Origin: Firmicutes bacterium UBA1702
GTDB taxonomy: Bacteria; Bacillota; Clostridia; Peptostreptococcales; Anaerovoracaceae
Assembly (NCBI GenBank): GCA_002320005.1
Contig: DCJK01000018.1
Span: 13,116 to 77,115 of the forward strand
DNA: 64,000 bases
Direction of reading: 5' to 3'
Below the pieces are notes generated by a model. That model ran no database searches, was not told the origin of the DNA, and worked only from the letters and a program-made list of their open reading frames with translations. Both the position numbers and the translations under genes were made by a program. Below are positions 42,757 to 51,362 of this stretch, one piece after another; the first letter of the stretch is position 1; every line of letters starts with the position of its first letter.

Positions 42757-44043
42757 TTGTCAGAAGAAAATACAAGAGCAAGATTTAAAGTCATAAACGG
42801 CGGCCTGTCCGAAAGCGCAGAAAGCAGCTGCAAAGAATTTGTCTCGGCCACCATTACCGATACCCGACTCATGGGTGTGGTAGGTATGTATGTGCACTGG
42901 AAACTCCCGGACAACTGCCATCTTACTCATCTTCATCAGTTTTTCTATTTTGATGCAGAAGAAACAGGCTTCGACACATACAGAAGTGTGCTGGGCTGTG
43001 GTGATGATTCCGAAACCGAAGAGATACTGGATATCGAGAATTACCTGCTTGGAGGTCTGGGCGGCCGCAAAATCAATATAACACAGCGTGAGGCCAGATA
43101 CATGCTCCAGAGTTATGTTGCACTGAACCTGCGCAGCGATCTTCCTCTGCCCGGGGATACAAAAGAGTACGAGTTTATGCTTTCATCTTCCATCAGCCTC
43201 TCCGATCCCGAAAGCTATGTTTTGATGTGCAAGCAGTGCCCTATACTGGATTCCCCTTATCAGGTGATCAACTATTTTCTCATGAGATGCTTCGCCAGAG
43301 ATTTTGGTGCCGCCAAGTTCCTCACCAAAGGTTATGTCAGAACCGATCTGTTCCCGGATCATAAAGGAGCAACTCTTCTCAGAAACGTTATAGAAGAAGC
43401 CCCGGACTCTGTCAGCGGAACCAACACAGATTACCGTGCCACCGGTGACGACAGGAATTTCGGTACTTTTGATACAGTCCGCTCATACATGTGTGAATCT
43501 CTCATCGAATACGGCGGCAAATATTTTCTTTTCATAACTCAGGTAAGCCTTGATCACCTCAGAGTTGTAAAATACGAAAAAATATCCACATTCAGGGTTT
43601 CGCCTGCAGAGGCATCTATGATGACCGCAAGATCCGAATTTATCACCGTTGTGGATATCATACCTTCTGCTCCCGAGTTTAAAAGAGGTTCCACGAAGCT
43701 TTCTTCAAAAGCCATGGTCACTGACTATGACAGCGGAAAGCTCTTCATGATTTTTCAGCCTCACAACAATCACGTAAAAAGCTCCACATACCTGCTGAAC
43801 GATGACGTCCTGGGAGTCTACTACCTTGTTGATGACAGCCAGCTTATTCTTTCATCATATCATCTTGAGGATATAAAGGCTCTGGAAGCAGACCTTGCAT
43901 CATCTCCCATGGCTCCCTTTGTGGTGCCGGTATCCAAATATGAATTCAAGGATCCTGTTCTCTATGACTTCATCAACAGCATTTTTGACGACTTTGAGGA
44001 CTTTGTCGCAGCAATCTCTCAAAATCCGGAGGATGATGAATAA
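42757..44043 (+). CDS. Hypothetical protein (428 residues), divergent from metK
   Basis: Starts with TTG after AGAGGTG. There is no signal peptide or membrane segment. The protein is acidic, with a C-terminal FDDFEDFVAAISQNPEDDE. No known domain recognised. The composition and codon use look like the neighbours, and the frame is long and clean, so it is a real gene. Confidence 0.85.
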   Translation: MSEENTRARFKVINGGLSESAESSCKEFVSATITDTRLMGVVGMYVHWKLPDNCHLTHLHQFFYFDAEETGFDTYRSVLGCGDDSETEEILDIENYLLGGLGGRKINITQREARYMLQSYVALNLRSDLPLPGDTKEYEFMLSSSISLSDPESYVLMCKQCPILDSPYQVINYFLMRCFARDFGAAKFLTKGYVRTDLFPDHKGATLLRNVIEEAPDSVSGTNTDYRATGDDRNFGTFDTVRSYMCESLIEYGGKYFLFITQVSLDHLRVVKYEKISTFRVSPAEASMMTARSEFITVVDIIPSAPEFKRGSTKLSSKAMVTDYDSGKLFMIFQPHNNHVKSSTYLLNDDVLGVYYLVDDSQLILSSYHLEDIKALEADLASSPMAPFVVPVSKYEFKDPVLYDFINSIFDDFEDFVAAISQNPEDDE

Positions 44044-44059
44044 ATCTCTTCCTTCCGGA

Positions 44060-44935
44060 TCAGAGATCAGAAAATGATAATTGCATTCCATCCTGCTTAT
44101 TCTCAAATCTTCGCATATACTCCATCAGCTCTTTAGTGCAGCATTGTATTCCCGACTTTTCGCATTGCTGCCTGACAAGCCCCATCAGTTCTTTTTCTTC
44201 GGGTGCCGGAAGGTAATAAGAATTGCCGTAGGTTTTTATATATTTTTCTTTCATACCCGGAAAAAAGTCGTCCAGTTTACTATAAAAGTACTGCCTGTCT
44301 CCGTCTCGGAGAGTCAGTCCCATGCCGAAAGTCACTATACCGTATACGCCGGCTTTCCGGCACAGTTCCAGCAGCCCTGCTGTATTTTCTTTTGTATCGT
44401 TGATAAAGGGAAGGACGGGTGTTATCCACACTATGGCAGGTATTCCTGCTCCTTTCAGAATATTCAGCACTTCTGCCCTTCTGGCTGTGGTACATACACG
44501 CGGTTCAAGTACCCTGCAGAGCTCTTCATCATATGTAGTCATGGTCATCTGCACAACACACTTTGTTTTTCGGTTAATCCTTTCCAGCAGATCCAAGTCT
44601 CTGAGAATCATGTCTGATTTTGTCTGAATAGCAAGGCCGAAGCCATATTCATCAATCAGCTCCAGACAGCGCCTTGTTAAGCGCAGATTTTTTTCCAGAT
44701 GCTGATAAGGATCACTCATGGCTCCGGTGCCTATCATGCACTTTTCACGCTTTCTTCGCAGTGCCTGCTCAAGAAGCTCCGGCGCGTTAATCTTTACTTC
44801 AACATCCTCAAATTCATGACTCATCCGGTAGCATGTGCTTCTTGCATCACAGTAAATGCATCCATGAGTGCATCCTCTGTATATGTTCATTCCGTTGCGT
44901 GGAGAAAGAATCCCCTTTGCTTTTACTTCATGCAT
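44060..44935 (-). CDS. Radical SAM protein, SPL/Rv2578c-like
   Basis: 291 residues. NIYRGCTHGCIYCDARS carries the CxxxCxxC for the 4Fe-4S cluster, followed by GTGAMSDPYQHLEK and QTKSDMILRD, as in spore photoproduct lyase-like proteins. The substrate is unknown; true SPL has about 340 residues and a distinct C-terminal cysteine. It is convergent with the unknown gene at 42757. Confidence 0.88.
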   Translation of the reverse strand: MHEVKAKGILSPRNGMNIYRGCTHGCIYCDARSTCYRMSHEFEDVEVKINAPELLEQALRRKREKCMIGTGAMSDPYQHLEKNLRLTRRCLELIDEYGFGLAIQTKSDMILRDLDLLERINRKTKCVVQMTMTTYDEELCRVLEPRVCTTARRAEVLNILKGAGIPAIVWITPVLPFINDTKENTAGLLELCRKAGVYGIVTFGMGLTLRDGDRQYFYSKLDDFFPGMKEKYIKTYGNSYYLPAPEEKELMGLVRQQCEKSGIQCCTKELMEYMRRFENKQDGMQLSFSDL

Positions 44936-45005
44936 ACTACTGTCTCCGATTTACTCTGACTGGCTATAGCCTCTGTCATATTACGTCTTCCCCTGACGGG
45001 AATAC

Positions 45006-45112
45006 AAAAAGGATATAACATCGCGCCATGGCTGCATCGTCCCCGGTAGTTAAATCTGCAGTCTAACTTTTGGGGTTCGATGCACCTCAGGCATCAGTCA
45101 TATCCTTTCTTC
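45006..45112. repeat. Long imperfect palindrome (107 bp)
   Basis: The two halves mirror each other around CTGCAG at 45056-45061. The outer arms are AAGGATAT/ATATCCTT; the inner arms pair TGCATCG with CGATGCA, then CCCC with GGGG and AGTTA with TAACT. On the minus strand it ends in CCTTTTTG, so it could terminate the gene at 45132. CCCCAAAAGTTAGAC in one arm recalls IS3-family ends, so it may be a small mobile remnant. Confidence 0.6.
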
Positions 45113-45131
45113 ATTGCTTCAGGATATAGGT

Positions 45132-45737
45132 CTATCTCTGAGAAGCGTTTATATCTCCTTCTTCCGTCGGCTCATTATCTTCTCCCGGCCGGCAATCCTC
45201 TGCAGTACATCCGCAGCAGGGGTCTGACTCACATGACTGCGGATCTGCGCCGCAGCCTGATTCGGGGCAACTGTCCTCGGCACAGAATTCCTCAGCGCTT
45301 TCTCCCTGGTCGAAGTCATCGCCATAAAACTTTTCGATCTTTTCCAGTCTTCTATCTACGGAAACAGTCTTTCTGCATAATATTATGAACATCATCACCA
45401 ATTCATAGCCTACTCTGAGGGATACATTTCCCAGAACCAGAAGAAGTAGTGACGCAACGAAGGTCTTTGTTCCCAGGAACATAAAAATTATGCTTGCCAC
45501 TGTCAGGACAGCTGCAGAAATAATGTACAGAAGTTTCAGTATATCTTCAGCATAAAATTTATTAAAATTCAAAAAGTTGTATATTTTCCCCGGGGTTCCT
45601 GTGTACTTTCCCTCGTTTTTCTTGTTCAGAAATGTAAAGTAAAGAACAACCCCCAAAATTATGGCTACCAGTATAGCTATTACCGCGCCTGCAATTCCGC
45701 TGTAGTTGTAGTAGTATGAGTACGGATAGTTCACCAT
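45132..45737 (-). CDS. Membrane protein with DUF4282-like domain and Cys-rich tail
   Basis: 201 residues from MVNYPYSYYYNYSG, chosen for its ribosome site GAAAGGGGAAAAG. One hydrophobic N-terminal segment is followed by a DUF4282-like pair of helices (FYAEDILKLLYIIS to LRVGYELVMMF). The last 50 residues are acidic and contain ten cysteines in pairs (CAEDSCPESGC, CCGCTAEDC). The tail looks like a metal-binding or redox site. I am moderately sure of the DUF. Confidence 0.8.
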   Translation of the reverse strand: MVNYPYSYYYNYSGIAGAVIAILVAIILGVVLYFTFLNKKNEGKYTGTPGKIYNFLNFNKFYAEDILKLLYIISAAVLTVASIIFMFLGTKTFVASLLLLVLGNVSLRVGYELVMMFIILCRKTVSVDRRLEKIEKFYGDDFDQGESAEEFCAEDSCPESGCGADPQSCESDPCCGCTAEDCRPGEDNEPTEEGDINASQR

Positions 45738-45875
45738 TTTCTTTTCCCCTTTCAATATGAAAATTTTTATTTTCATATATTGTAACATTTTGTCGTTTTA
45801 TGTCAACCGATGTTCGCAAATTTGCAAACACTTTTCAACATCTGCAAGTCCTTAAATTTTCAACGATTACAGCTT

Positions 45876-46008
45876 TTATCCACAGCGTTTCCCGAAATCG
45901 TATACAATTTTACTAACATTGCCCTGTGGATAACTACAATTACCTAAAAGCTGCATTTTTCAATATGTTGGACATTGTTTTGGATTTGTCAAGAGTAAGT
46001 TATCCACA
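45876..46008. promoter_or_regulatory. Cluster of three perfect DnaA boxes
   Basis: TTATCCACA occurs at 45876-45884 (+), 45925-45933 (-) and 46000-46008 (+) in a 295-base AT-rich gap between the DUF4282-like gene and the amidase. No dnaA, dnaN or gyrase gene is near, so it is more likely a DnaA-binding cluster than oriC. Confidence 0.7.
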
Positions 46009-46032
46009 GATTTTGTATGCTTTTTAATGAGT

Positions 46033-46833
46033 TTATTTTGTTTTGTTCGCGCTGTCGGTTATCTGCTGCTTTTCGGGTTTTTCCAGGCATAAAATTTCAT
46101 TTATTCCCTCCCATATGGAAGCTGCCATTTTTTCTTGATATTCAGCCGTTTTCAGCTTTTCTGCCTCTTCTCCGTTGGACAGGAAGCCACACTCGACCAG
46201 TATGGTAGGCACCTGCACATCCTCGAAAATAATAATATCACCCTTGGTCATGGCACTGCGCTCCCGACCGTCGGAGATGTTGTTTTCAAGGGCTTTCTGG
46301 ACAGCTTTTGCAAATATCTCAGATGTTTGTTCGTCTGTTCGCCCTTTTGTTCGCAGCTGCTCCTTTTTCGGATAAAAAACCTGTGCTCCGTATACTGATG
46401 CATCTTCTCTGAAACTGTTAAGGTGAATGGATACTGCAAGAGCCGCTCCGCTTTGATCGATTATAGACTTGCGTGCCTTAAGATCTTCTCTCTTCATCCC
46501 TTTTATACTGTCTGCACCGTCAGACAGCATTTCGTCTTCCGTCCTTGTCATTATAACATCCACCGGGTATTCTTCCATCATTTTTTTCAGATATAAGGAT
46601 ATGGCCAGGTTAATATTCTTTTCATCTGTTCCGTCTGCCGCTGAAGCACCTCCGTCCATGCCTCCGTGGCCCGGATCTATAACAATGATAACTCTTTCAT
46701 TGCCGGCTGACGCTTCACGGATCTTGATATCCTTTTGGCTGCCTGCGCTCAGGAATGCCATGCTGCATACTGTTGCACTCAGAATAAACATTAAACAGGC
46801 TGCTGCAGCCGTTACAGTTTTTTTTACGGGCAT
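46033..46833 (-). CDS. cwlD: N-acetylmuramoyl-L-alanine amidase, CwlD-like
   Basis: 266 residues from the ATG after GGAGGTG. An N-terminal signal anchor (VTAAAACLMFILSATVCSMAF) precedes an Amidase_3 domain with the Zn residues in VIDPGHGGMDGG, E in TDEKNINLAI, H in AVSIHLNSF and the catalytic Glu in VECGFLSN. This resembles CwlD, which makes the muramic lactam of the spore cortex. It may instead be a general cell-wall amidase. Confidence 0.85.
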   Translation of the reverse strand: MPVKKTVTAAAACLMFILSATVCSMAFLSAGSQKDIKIREASAGNERVIIVIDPGHGGMDGGASAADGTDEKNINLAISLYLKKMMEEYPVDVIMTRTEDEMLSDGADSIKGMKREDLKARKSIIDQSGAALAVSIHLNSFREDASVYGAQVFYPKKEQLRTKGRTDEQTSEIFAKAVQKALENNISDGRERSAMTKGDIIIFEDVQVPTILVECGFLSNGEEAEKLKTAEYQEKMAASIWEGINEILCLEKPEKQQITDSANKTK

Positions 46834-46886
46834 TTTTTCACCTCCGGCTATATGTATATGCATCTTTTTCCGGGCTTTGCACATCT

Positions 46887-46915
46887 TTGCATTACACCAC
46901 GGTATGTGGTAGAAT
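46887..46915 (+). promoter_or_regulatory. Sigma-A promoter of the AlaX-type gene
   Basis: TTGCAT (46887-46892), 17 bases, TAGAAT (46910-46915). Confidence 0.75.
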
Positions 46916-46957
46916 ATTGAAAAGATTTACCTCATTGAGTAAGGAGACAGCATCAAA

Positions 46958-48187
46958 ATGAAAACGAAAAGGCTTTTTAAAGAAGATGTATATATGAAGG
47001 AGGCAGCGGCGCAAATCACTTCTCTGACATCCCGTAAGGGCCGTATGGCAATAACTCTTGACCAGACGATTTTCTTCCCTGAGGGAGGCGGCCAGAGCTG
47101 TGACAGGGGAACCATATCAGGATTTAATGTGACAGATGTCTATGAATACGATAATGATATATATCATCTTGTGGACTGCCCGGAAGATGTTTTTTCTGCC
47201 GGTCAGAGAGTGGAACTGCACATCGACTGGGAGCATCGCTTTGATAACATGCAGAGGCACTGCGGGGAACATATTCTGAGCGGTATCTTTTACCGTGAAT
47301 TCGGAGGTGTAAACAGAGGTTTCCATATGGGCGACAATTATATGACAATAGATATAAGCCTTGAGGAGGATCCGTCATTTACAGAAATCACATGGGAGAT
47401 GGCCATGAAAGCCGAGATGGCCGCAAACCAGGTAATATGGCAGAATCTGCCGGTAATAACACGACATTTTGACAGCAAGTCACAAGCAGAGGGTCTTCCG
47501 CTTCGTAAAGCCCTCGCCATTGAGGAGGACATAACCATTGTGTGTGTAGGCTCCGTGGCTAATCCTTCAGACTGTGTAGCATGCTGCGGCACTCATCCCT
47601 CCACTGCCGGTCAGGTGGGTCTCATAAAAATATACAAGGTAGAAAGCAACAAGGGGATGTTCCGCATATACTTCGAAGCAGGAAAACGTGCCCTTGCAAA
47701 ATACCGGCTGCAGCTTGATACGATGATACAGCTGGAAAACAGTCTGTCTGCAGGAGACGAGGATCTGATGAGCAAATACCGATCTCAGCAGGAGAAGAAC
47801 CGTCAGGCGCGCACCCAGCTTTATCTCCTCAAAAAGGAGATAATAAATCGAGAGAGCGAAAGCCTCATCAATCAGATGTCCACAGATCCCGGCCGGATAC
47901 CTGTAAGAGAATACAGTCTTCTGTCAGCCGATGATCTGGCTTCACTGGCCAGAGAGGTATCGGAAAATATTCCTAAGCTTCTGTTTCTGGTGCATAAACC
48001 AACCATGACAGTATTTCTCTGCTCCGACGGTCATATAGACTGCAGCAGCCTGGTCAAGGACAATGCTTCCATATACGGCGGCAAGGGCGGCGGCAGCAGA
48101 ACTCTGGCACGAGCTATATTTTCAAAAGAGGAATATGTGCCTGTATTCATGGATCTCATAGAAAAGCATCTTCGCGGTATCAGTTAG
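46958..48187 (+). CDS. Alanyl-tRNA editing protein (AlaX-L type with DHHA1 domain)
   Basis: 409 residues. The editing domain has the zinc residues in HCGEHILSG and CVACCGTHPS; a helical linker and a C-terminal DHHA1 domain (IYGGKGGGSRTLARA) follow. It hydrolyses mischarged Ser- or Gly-tRNA(Ala). The ribosome site is AAGGAGACAGC. Confidence 0.94.
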   Translation: MKTKRLFKEDVYMKEAAAQITSLTSRKGRMAITLDQTIFFPEGGGQSCDRGTISGFNVTDVYEYDNDIYHLVDCPEDVFSAGQRVELHIDWEHRFDNMQRHCGEHILSGIFYREFGGVNRGFHMGDNYMTIDISLEEDPSFTEITWEMAMKAEMAANQVIWQNLPVITRHFDSKSQAEGLPLRKALAIEEDITIVCVGSVANPSDCVACCGTHPSTAGQVGLIKIYKVESNKGMFRIYFEAGKRALAKYRLQLDTMIQLENSLSAGDEDLMSKYRSQQEKNRQARTQLYLLKKEIINRESESLINQMSTDPGRIPVREYSLLSADDLASLAREVSENIPKLLFLVHKPTMTVFLCSDGHIDCSSLVKDNASIYGGKGGGSRTLARAIFSKEEYVPVFMDLIEKHLRGIS

Positions 48188-48245
48188 CATGGTCAGATTC
48201 CGCGTAGAACGGCAGTGGTAATTTCAGAAAAATATATTTTTTCAC

Positions 48246-48274
48246 TTGACAACGCTAAAGCGCTGACGTATAAT
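48246..48274 (+). promoter_or_regulatory. Consensus sigma-A promoter of the T-box/trpB transcript
   Basis: TTGACA (48246-48251), 17 bases, TATAAT (48269-48274). Both hexamers are perfect. Confidence 0.93.
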
Positions 48275-48284
48275 CATTCCATAA

Positions 48285-48575
48285 CGAAAACCGTTGAGGA
48301 AGAGTAAGTAAGTTTCACCTCTTTTTCCACAGAGAGCTGCAGACAGTGAGATTGCGGCGAAAAACATGAAACCGAATGGACTTCTGAGGGCAAGCAGAAC
48401 AGAAAGCTTTACCTGCTTTCATAGTATGTGAGACGGAGCAGGACTCTCCGTAATCAAAAGTCAGCGTATGCCTGTACGCGTTGAGAGGGCGCTGAGCGCC
48501 AAGCCGGGTGGCACCGCAGGATTTCCACAACCTGTCCCAGCAGACAATTTCTGAGGGGACAGGTTTTTTTTCGTT
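48285..48575 (+). promoter_or_regulatory. Tryptophan T-box leader
   Basis: Has the AAGAGTAAGTA start of stem I, a specifier loop with TGG at 48377-48379 followed by A, the conserved T-box GGGTGGCACCGC at 48506-48517, and a terminator (48529-48564) ending in eight T's. Uncharged tRNA(Trp) should pair with TGG and the T-box to prevent termination. Confidence 0.93.
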
Positions 48576-48615
48576 TATCTGTCCTTTCAAATACAACATA
48601 CAGGAGGTAATTAAC

Positions 48616-49986
48616 ATGACAAACGAAAAAATACCTTATAAGATTTACCTTAATGAATCCGAGATGCCAAAGGCATGGTACAACCTGCGGGCCGATATGA
48701 AAAACAAACCTGCCCCTCTTCTTAATCCTGCAACACATCAGCCGATGACTGCTGAAGAGCTTTCCGGTGTTTTCTGCAGTGAACTGGTTCAGCAGGAACT
48801 TGACAATCATACGAGAGATATCGAAATTCCAGAGGATATACGCAATTTTTACAAAATGTACCGTCCTTCTCCTCTGGTAAGAGCTTACTGCCTGGAAGAG
48901 AAACTGGGCACTCCTGCAAAGATTTATTATAAGTTTGAGGGAAACAACACCAGCGGAAGCCATAAACTTAACTCCGCTATAGCACAGGCATACTATGCCA
49001 AAAAACAAGGTCTTAAGGGAGTGACTACGGAAACCGGAGCAGGACAGTGGGGTACTGCACTCTCCATGGCATGCTCATACTTCGGTCTGGACTGCAAAGT
49101 CTACATGGTAAAATGCTCTTACGAGCAAAAGCCTTTCCGGCGCGAAGTAATGAGAACCTATGGTGCTTCCGTAACACCTTCCCCATCCACGGAAACAGAG
49201 GTGGGCAGAAAAATTCTTGCCGAGCATCCCGGAACAACCGGAAGCCTGGGCTGTGCCATATCAGAAGCTGTAGAAACAGCCGTGACAAATGAAGGATATC
49301 GCTATGTTCTGGGAAGTGTCCTTAATCAGGTTCTGCTTCATCAGTCTATCATCGGTCTGGAGACCAAGGCTGCAATGGATAAATATAATATAAAACCTGA
49401 TATCATCATAGGATCTGCCGGAGGCGGCTCCAACCTGGGAGGGCTTATCGCTCCTTTCATGGGAGAAAAACTCCGCGGAGATGCTGATTATCGCATAATT
49501 GCTGTCGAGCCTGCATCCTGTCCAAGCTTCACAAGAGGCGTTTATGCCTACGATTTCTGTGATACCGGAATGGTATGCCCTCTGGCAAAGATGTATACTT
49601 TGGGCAGTGACTTCATTCCTTCTGCCAACCATGCCGGTGGATTACGCTACCATGGCATGAGCTCCATACTGTCCCAGCTTTATGATGACGGTTTCATGGA
49701 GGCTGTCTCCGTAAAACAGACAGATGTATTCCAGGCTGCTGAAGAGTTTGCCAGAGTTGAAGGAATTCTCCCTGCACCTGAAAGCGCTCACGCCATTCGT
49801 GTGGCAATAGACGAGGCCATGAAATGCAAAGAGACAGGCGAAGAAAAAACAATCCTCTTCGGTCTGACCGGCACCGGCTACTTTGATATGGTCGCTTACG
49901 AAAAATTCCACGACGGACAAATGGATGATTATATCCCTACAGATGAAGAACTGGCCTCATATGCAGCCAAACTTCCTCAAATATGA
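48616..49986 (+). CDS. trpB: Tryptophan synthase beta chain, TrpB2 type
   Basis: 456 residues from the ATG after CAGGAGGT. The PLP lysine is in SGSHKLNSA; TETGAGQWG, SAGGGSNLGG and GLTGTGYFD bind substrate and the cofactor phosphate. Length and the segment RPSPLVRA place it in the TrpB2 group rather than the TrpA-dependent TrpB1. TrpB2 joins indole to serine (or O-phosphoserine in some species). No trpA, trpE or other trp gene is next to it. Confidence 0.93.
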   Translation: MTNEKIPYKIYLNESEMPKAWYNLRADMKNKPAPLLNPATHQPMTAEELSGVFCSELVQQELDNHTRDIEIPEDIRNFYKMYRPSPLVRAYCLEEKLGTPAKIYYKFEGNNTSGSHKLNSAIAQAYYAKKQGLKGVTTETGAGQWGTALSMACSYFGLDCKVYMVKCSYEQKPFRREVMRTYGASVTPSPSTETEVGRKILAEHPGTTGSLGCAISEAVETAVTNEGYRYVLGSVLNQVLLHQSIIGLETKAAMDKYNIKPDIIIGSAGGGSNLGGLIAPFMGEKLRGDADYRIIAVEPASCPSFTRGVYAYDFCDTGMVCPLAKMYTLGSDFIPSANHAGGLRYHGMSSILSQLYDDGFMEAVSVKQTDVFQAAEEFARVEGILPAPESAHAIRVAIDEAMKCKETGEEKTILFGLTGTGYFDMVAYEKFHDGQMDDYIPTDEELASYAAKLPQI

Positions 49987-50002
49987 TAAAAAACACTATA
50001 TC

Positions 50003-50046
50003 AAATATTGAGATGGATGTTGAATCGTCCGTCTCAATATTTTTTG
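50003..50046 (+). terminator. Terminator after trpB
   Basis: A 15-bp stem with one wobble (50003-50017 with 50028-50042), followed by T's. Confidence 0.85.
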
Positions 50047-50055
50047 TGCTTTAGC

Positions 50056-50100
50056 GGCAAGAAAAGAACGCCTTAACGGTAATGTCCGTTAAGGCGTTCT
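50056..50100 (-). terminator. Terminator after the G5/3D gene
   Basis: A perfect 15-bp stem (50065-50079 with 50086-50100) directly after the stop codon, followed by a T/C run on the minus strand. Confidence 0.8.
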
Positions 50101-50101
50101 C

Positions 50102-51205
50102 TTAGCTTATTACATATACATTTACTCTTCTTGCTCCCCAGGCATAGCACTGTCTCATGTCTTCCATATACAAATCAACGGTGTTACCCTTTATAGAACT
50201 GCCTACATCGTTGGCTATTGCATATCCGTAGCCCTCAATGTACAGAAGCGAACCCAGCGGTATCACATTTTTGTCTACTGCACATGTGCCGTAAGTGCAC
50301 GGCAGGCCGTAGGCCCCTCTGGGACTTCCCGAGAAGTTATAGGAAACAGCTCTTACATTTGTAATAACACGACTATATTGCAAGCCTGAAGGCACTCCCA
50401 TGGACATGTTCATTCCATAGGCTATAACTCTGTCCTGCTTTTCCTGAATGGTTTCGCTTTCAACCAGAGTTCGTGATTCTTCCTTGCCGTCTACATTTAC
50501 TACATAATATGTCCGGAGTTCTTTCCCCGTTGCTCCCTCTTGAACAACCTCCGTTTTACCGATAGCCATGCTGTAATCTGCTGAATATACTACGCTGTAA
50601 TCCGTAACAACTTCTTCTTTTACATATCCTTCCGTAACACGCTGAATCTGAAGCACATCTCCTGCATGAAGAACATGATCATTTTCCAGTGTCACTCTGT
50701 CTTTTTCGTCTACTTTTATGCCCAGCTCATCCAGAAGTTCCCCGACTGTCTTCGGCAGTGTCTTTACAACCTTTTCCTCGCCATCTGCAATAACCGGTAT
50801 ATCCACCGCTTTCTGTATGTTTATGACCATTTCGTCAGAAATTCCGTCATAAAGCTGTGCATCAATAACATCTTGTCCGTATACGTAATCAATGTCGTGG
50901 TTTTCAATAAAGCTGTCTACTCTTGTACATGTTGTCTCATATTCCGTCGTAGTGATTCTGATGGAATCATCAATCTTTACAATTACCGTTTTAGGTGTGG
51001 CAAATCCCACTACTACCAGTCCGACAGCTAATGTGCAAACCGAAACCATAATGGTTCTGGAGATTCTCGGATGAGTTTCCCTGAAGCTTCTGGCTGTGCT
51101 GCGGTGGCTGGATGTTTTTTCATCCAGAAGGTGCATCTTTTCCTTGCACCAGTCAAAGAACCTCTCCAGGAGAACCTCCGCTTTATCTTTTGGTTTATCT
51201 ACCAT
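50102..51205 (-). CDS. G5 and 3D domain cell-wall protein (YabE-like)
   Basis: 367 residues from the ATG after AGGAGGG. A basic N-terminus and one membrane segment (TIMVSVCTLAVGLVVVGFA) are followed by DUF348-type repeats (about residues 70-170), a G5 domain and a C-terminal 3D domain with the three conserved Asp (in VIPLGSLLYIEGYGYAIANDVG and TVDLYMED). Such proteins act as lytic transglycosylase-like resuscitation factors on peptidoglycan. Confidence 0.9.
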   Translation of the reverse strand: MVDKPKDKAEVLLERFFDWCKEKMHLLDEKTSSHRSTARSFRETHPRISRTIMVSVCTLAVGLVVVGFATPKTVIVKIDDSIRITTTEYETTCTRVDSFIENHDIDYVYGQDVIDAQLYDGISDEMVINIQKAVDIPVIADGEEKVVKTLPKTVGELLDELGIKVDEKDRVTLENDHVLHAGDVLQIQRVTEGYVKEEVVTDYSVVYSADYSMAIGKTEVVQEGATGKELRTYYVVNVDGKEESRTLVESETIQEKQDRVIAYGMNMSMGVPSGLQYSRVITNVRAVSYNFSGSPRGAYGLPCTYGTCAVDKNVIPLGSLLYIEGYGYAIANDVGSSIKGNTVDLYMEDMRQCYAWGARRVNVYVIS

Positions 51206-51362
51206 AAGCCCTCCTATTTTTTGTGACTTGTTAATTTTACCACATATGCGGTGAAAAGTCAAAGGAAATGGCTATTTTTCAATGGTTACAAGGCTTAAGG
51301 ACGTCGTTTTTTGTAGTTTTTGTGAAGGTTATGCGAAAACCTGTCAATATTTGCCTAATGGG

